Source: Mallotus nudiflorus
Taxonomy: Eukaryota > Streptophyta > Magnoliopsida > Malpighiales > Euphorbiaceae
Direction: 5' to 3'
Assembly: GCA_947683625.1 (NCBI GenBank)
Contig: CANTUR010000162.1
Span: 1,612,001-1,676,000 of the forward strand
Length of the DNA stretch: 64,000 bases
A model generated the notes under the pieces. That model did no database searches. It was not told the DNA's origin and saw only the letters and a program-made list of their open reading frames with translations. A program made the position numbers and the translations under genes. Below, in pieces: positions 59,344 through 64,000 of the stretch (positions are counted from its first letter, which is position 1; each line of letters opens with the position of its first letter).

Positions 59344-60921
59344 GTGGCGACTCCACTGAGGATAAGGGATACTAATTCTACTTGTGTTCTTTAGAATTAT
59401 TTTATTAAGTATTATTTTATTCTTGCATTCATTCTACATGTCCCTATTAATCGATGACATTGGCTTATGGTTCCATGATTCCACTAGCTTCATAAGATTG
59501 TAAATTAGCAAACCATCATTCTTAGCCTTAACTCAGTTCAAGAGAGATTACTAGGCTCATCTGACTAAAGTCTATAACCTAAGTCCTAAAGGGTGGTAGT
59601 CTTCTCTCAAGTTTATAAAAGATGTTGGGCCCCTCTGATCTTAGCCTGTGACTCAAGTCTTAAAGAAGGGCATCTTGCTAAGGGAACCTTGACTTTTTAC
59701 CGAACCCTAACCACATATAATGGCTTAGTCATTTTCCCTATGATCTACCTAAATTGCTTGTGAATGTTGCCATGAGCTATTTTTATTTATAAAGGCCAAG
59801 CCCATACTTTAGAAGCCTATTATGACTAATAAAGATTGGGCTATATTTTTATACCTAAAAATATTGTTTCTATGTTTTATTGCTTTAAGAGAGATTTGGC
59901 ATGCGCATCGGTCCTTGATATCCCCTATTGATATTAAGACCCAAACAAAAAATCCTAGGAAAAGAGACTCGCCATTGAATATGTGTGTGGGAGGAATAAG
60001 GTTGGAAGGATGTATGTACACCTAGCTTGACTTGTTACTTGCTACTTGTTGCATAGCATATGCATTATGAATGCATGTATACATGCATCTCATGCATCAT
60101 ACTAACCATTTGTCTTTCAGCCATCATAGATTCATTCGGGTCTTTCTGTTTTTGGAGTTGAAAGGGTGGTAGACTGGTGAGAACTGATTCGAGTTCACAA
60201 TTGATTGCGAAAGAGATCCTTAGCAAATTGGAAAGGAGTCCTATCAATCCATTCTACTTAAAATCTACACAATCGAACCAAGCTAAAGGAATGGAATAAC
60301 AAGAAGGAGGAAATTGGACCTTAGAGGATGTCAAAGGGGCATTGATAGATGATATGAGAGCGATGATGCAAGATGAGTTAAGATAGGCTTTGGCCGGATT
60401 GATGCCACTACTTACTGCCGTTGCACCTCCTGTTGCAGGCAATACACCTATTGCGATCAATCCACCTGCTGTGGGTACACTGCCTACTAATAATGATAAT
60501 GCTGGGAAAATAAAACTCGAGGATGTTGAGAGTTATATGGTTGAAAAGGCAAAAAAGGAATCACTTGAGCAAGTTCAAGAGTTGGAATCTAAGTAAATAA
60601 AAGCACTGACTCAGAAGATGTCCAAAATAGAGGAGTTGATGAGAGGATAGGGCATTGGATACTAATTTGACTTTGATGATATGATGCAATTTAGGGAGGT
60701 CAAATTGCCTAAAAAATCAAGATGTCATAGCTACAGAAGTTTGATGGTACTGGGGACCCAAGGATTCACCTTAATCAATACACAGCTACCATGAGCACCA
60801 CTAAGGCTCTTTTGTCTGTAGTTACCAAGTTGTTTGTACTATCCTTGGAGGCTATGGTTGTCAATTGGTATCATGGGTTGGAGAAGTCCATCCAAGCGGA
60901 CTAGAGAGAGTTGTGCACTAC
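59344..60921 (+). pseudogene. Element 2 leader and truncated gag
   Basis: The primer site gtggcgactccactgagga is at 59344-59362, followed by a leader homologous to 48650-49400. Gag blocks follow: SSQLIAKEILSKLERS (about 60190-60235), TLEDVKGALIDDMRAMMQDE (60320-60380), VESYMVEKAKKESLEQVQ (60525-60580) and KFDGTGDPRIHLNQYTATM (60735-60795). The frame is cut at 60921 by LTR C. Stops are fewer than in element 1. Confidence 0.8.
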
Positions 60922-62997
60922 TGTAAGCACCCAATTTCGGGATGCAATTGTGCACAATTGCGACGTAAGCTCCTATGACGAAATTTATTCAAAAATTGAA
61001 CTTGGTTGTTGATTTTCTGGACTTTAGGGACTAAATTACAACATTTTTTTAGGATTTGATTGCAAATAAGTCTTTTTTTCAGGGTCTTTTGGTAATTAAA
61101 AAAATTATTTTTTAGGATCGACATTAGTGTAATGCCGATCGGCATTGCACAATACTGATGTGCAATAATTCTATTTATTTATTTTTTTCATGTATTTTTC
61201 CTTATTTTTATCAATTTTTTCAGTGTTTTGATAGGTTGAAAAATTCAAATTTTTATCTGGTAAGGTTTTTTTTTAAAAGAAACGTAGAAGATTTTTTTTT
61301 TGAAATCAAAACAAACACTATCTCATCATCAGTCTGTTCCTCTTTTGGAGGAATTTCAGTACGCACAGACTCTGCATTTAAAAGTAGAGTCTGCATACGT
61401 GCATGAGGGGGAGGTTTTGGCTAGAGGGACTTCTTTTTCTTCTAGTTTTCAAAAGGATTTTTTACAGGGAGAGAATGAGAGAAAGAAGACACAGTAAGGA
61501 AAAAAGAGAGATTGCGAGCATAAAACCCTAATTTTCAATACTGAAATTTCCGAAGGCAATAGTCCAGAATCAACAATATCTTAATTTTAACGGTGATAAT
61601 TCAATCTGAGGCGCTTAAAAAGAGGCATTTGTCACAACATCTAAATCTCCAGTGTTATTTTTCTACTTATTTTATTACTCCTTTTTTATTTTCTGTTTAT
61701 GATTTTTCTTTTATTTATGTTATTATTTTGATTATTTGATTTCATTGCTAATTTGCTTTTTTTTTTTATGTCCGTATGTGGATTGAGGAGGAGGATACCG
61801 CATGTGTTTAATTGAACAGAAGATCCATGGAATACCATGGATGAACATGTACTGTTTTAATAATAGTTCTTAGGATTTTAATTTTTATTCTTCATTTTTG
61901 GTATCCTGTGTAGTTTATTTTTAATTCATGGGTATATAATTATTAATTTTAATTTTGTACATAGTTTGTAATAGCCCCAATAGTGGGAATAGTGAAAGAT
62001 TTAAATATTCTGCACTTTAAAATTAATTAGTAATTAGGTTCAATTGGATAAAAATTAATTAAAATTAATGGTGACTTTAGTTAATTAGGGTTTGTATGTA
62101 ATTAAATTAGGCTTTTTAGAAATCATATGTGAATGTGTGTTTGATTTGATTTTGTTATGTTTTTATGTTTTTTTTGGGTTTTTTTTTTATGTTTTTATGT
62201 TTTTTGGGTCTCAAGCCCACATTTAGGTCTAAGCCACTAAATAAATAGGCTTAAAAATGGTTTAAGACTTTAAATAATTAAAATCAATTTAGGCTCATTA
62301 GATTAATTAGATTTTAGGTCCACTTAGTTAATTAAAAATTGTTTAGACTTAGCTCAGCCCATTTAATTGCATTTCTTTTAAAATAAATAGATCTAGGCCC
62401 ACATTTTATTTAAAATAAAACCATATTAGACTTAGGCCCACTAATTTGATTTTCCTTTAAAATTGAATAGACTTAAGCCCATATCTTAAAAAGACTAAAA
62501 AATAGATTTAGGCTTATTAATTAATAAAATGTAGGCCCACTTTTATTCTATTTCACTTGTAAATAAAATGTAGATTTAGCTAACTTTTTAATAAAATTAA
62601 CATAGTTTAGATTTAGGGACAACGCGATCTTGAGTGCACTTTTTACTTGTAATTTTATTGAATTGTTGCCTTTTTGGGTAGATGGATGTTAATTAGGGTT
62701 TAATAAAATTGCATGTAATTAGAGGATGAAATAATCATTTATAAAATTATTCTAAATGAACAGGAGACTAAGAGAAGTTAGTATTCTACATCAAAAATCT
62801 CCTGGTTGTGGTGCTAATTTTCTTTTAGAGAATCGAGTACCACCAATCAAATTGTCCCAATTATTACCCTGGTTGGCGACTCCTCATCTCCACGCCATGT
62901 GTTTGTGATAGTGGTTAGTGTGTTCTCTAAGGCCCTGAGCCTAAACAGTGTTGCGGTTGCTAAAATCTTGGATGCGCGCTAAACCCCACCGTCTACA
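60922..62997 (+). repeat. LTR C (2076 bp), 5' LTR of element 3
   Basis: It starts TGTAAGCACCCAATTTCGGG inside the gag of element 2 (gag sequence homologous to element 1 runs up to gtgcactac) and ends CCGTCTACA. The expected left target duplication is ACTAC at 60917-60921; its right copy would lie beyond the window. A perfect 16-bp palindrome AATGCCGATCGGCATT is at 61131-61146. Confidence 0.9.
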
Positions 62998-64000
62998 GTG
63001 GCGACTCCACTGGGGATAAGAGATACTGATTCTACTCGTGTTCTTTAGAATTGTTTTATTGATTATTATTTCATTCTTGCATTTATTCTGCATGTCCGTA
63101 CTAAACCGATGGCATTGGTTTATGATTCCATGATTCCACTAGCTTTATGGGGTTGTAGATTGGCTAACCATCATTCTTAGCCTTAACTCGGTTCAAGAAA
63201 GATTACTGGGCTCATCCGACCAGTGTCTGTAACCCAAGTCCCTAAGGGGGGTAATCTTCTCTCGAGTTGGTAAAGGATGCAGGGCCCCTTTGACCTTGGC
63301 CTGTAACTTAAAGTCTATAATGGAGAGCATCTTGCTAAGGGAACCTTAACTTTTCACCGGACCCTAACCATATATAATGGCCTAGTTACTTCCCTTAGGA
63401 TCTTCACCTAAAGTGCTTGTTTGTTTTAATTTCCATGAGGTATTTCTATTTATAAAAGCCCAGGCCTATACCTTTGAAGCTCATTCAGGCTAATAAGGAT
63501 TAGGCTAGACCTTTATATTTAGAAATGCTGCTTCTATGATTTTTCTTTTAAGAGAGATTTGGCATATGCATTGGGTTGTAATATCCCCTGTTGATATGAA
63601 GGCCAAGACAAAAAATCCTAGGAAAAGAAACTCACCATTGAACATGTGTGTGGGAGGAATAAGGTTGAAAGGCTTATGCTTGCATGTTGCTTGTTGATTG
63701 CTTCCTGATAGTTGCTACTTGCTAAGTGTTTGCCTGCTACTTGTTGCATAAACACATGCATCATGCATACATGCATACATACAGTCCATACATCATACTA
63801 ATACCTTGTTTTGAAGCCATTATAGATTCATCCGGGTCTTCTCGTATCTGGGGATGAAGAGGTGGCAGATTGACCAGAGTTGATTTAAGTCCGGAGTCTA
63901 TAGCTCAAGACATTCTTCACATACTGGAGAGACTAGAGGGGAGTGCAATTAACCCACTATTCCTAGAAGCTGAATCAGCTCAGACTAAATAGACTGAAAT
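62998..64000 (+). pseudogene. Element 3 primer site, leader and gag start (runs off right edge)
   Basis: The primer site gtggcgactccactgggga at 62998-63016 is the best-preserved copy in the window. The leader aligns with those of elements 1 and 2. Gag begins near 63815 with AIIDSSGSSRIWG (stop) then SPESIAQDILHILERLEGS and ends at the window edge. Stops are present in the visible gag part, so the visible reading frame is already broken. Confidence 0.8.

Overview
The window is nuclear DNA of a flowering plant, almost certainly a eudicot. It holds a tandem array of intronless auxin-responsive SAUR genes in strongly AT-rich DNA that is heavily colonised by plant Ty1/copia and Ty3/gypsy LTR retrotransposons and MITEs. 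I cannot name the species; nothing bacterial or viral in organisation is present.

Layout. (1) 1-9412: the first codons of a SAUR gene at the left edge (minus strand) and its promoter, a 3'-truncated copia element (about 905-5392, minus), a gypsy solo LTR (5469-7517, 5-bp target duplication ATACA), then AT-rich spacer and SAUR gene 1 (8959-9261). (2) 9413-22622: the core of the SAUR array, all on the minus strand: a one-stop SAUR pseudogene (11168-11446), intact genes at 13166-13444, 14848-15126, 16324-16647 (stop-codon loss, C-terminal extension) and 21070-21348. Each gene has a TATA box and a conserved GGCAAAACCATGTGAT-type element 120-190 bp upstream of the ATG. Most units also carry a second, more distal conserved element (TCATGTGAACTT type). 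A Mutator-like MITE lies at 17579-18016. (3) 22623-35473: a copia element A (211-bp LTRs) containing a long gypsy solo LTR (24069-27270, TSD CTAAG) and a second copia element B (28847-35188), which itself contains another solo LTR (30260-32084, TSD ATACC). (4) 35474-46502: a TA microsatellite, a further distal SAUR element, a MITE (36380-36739), a decayed SAUR relic (36908-37131), T-rich repeats, a fourth solo LTR on the minus strand (40555-43866, TSD ATTAT) with a large palindrome inside, two tRNA-Gln-like fragments, and an unidentified open frame with one stop (44397-44822). (5) 46503-64000: three LTRs in one orientation (46503-48628, 57293-59343, 60922-62997) alternating with degenerate gag-pol of Tat/Ogre-like gypsy elements, running off the right edge.

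How it fits together. The SAUR products are small proteins expected to promote cell expansion (in known SAURs by inhibiting PP2C.D phosphatases, which keeps the plasma-membrane proton pump active). The array has grown by tandem duplication of a gene plus promoter plus distal spacer, and is decaying at several members (nonsense codon, stop loss, relic). The retroelements sit between units and are all coding-dead here. Most gypsy insertions have been reduced to solo LTRs with intact target duplications, so the original insertion points can be read to the base. Coordinates of decayed elements come from reading by eye and are approximate except where target duplications or LTR ends are stated.
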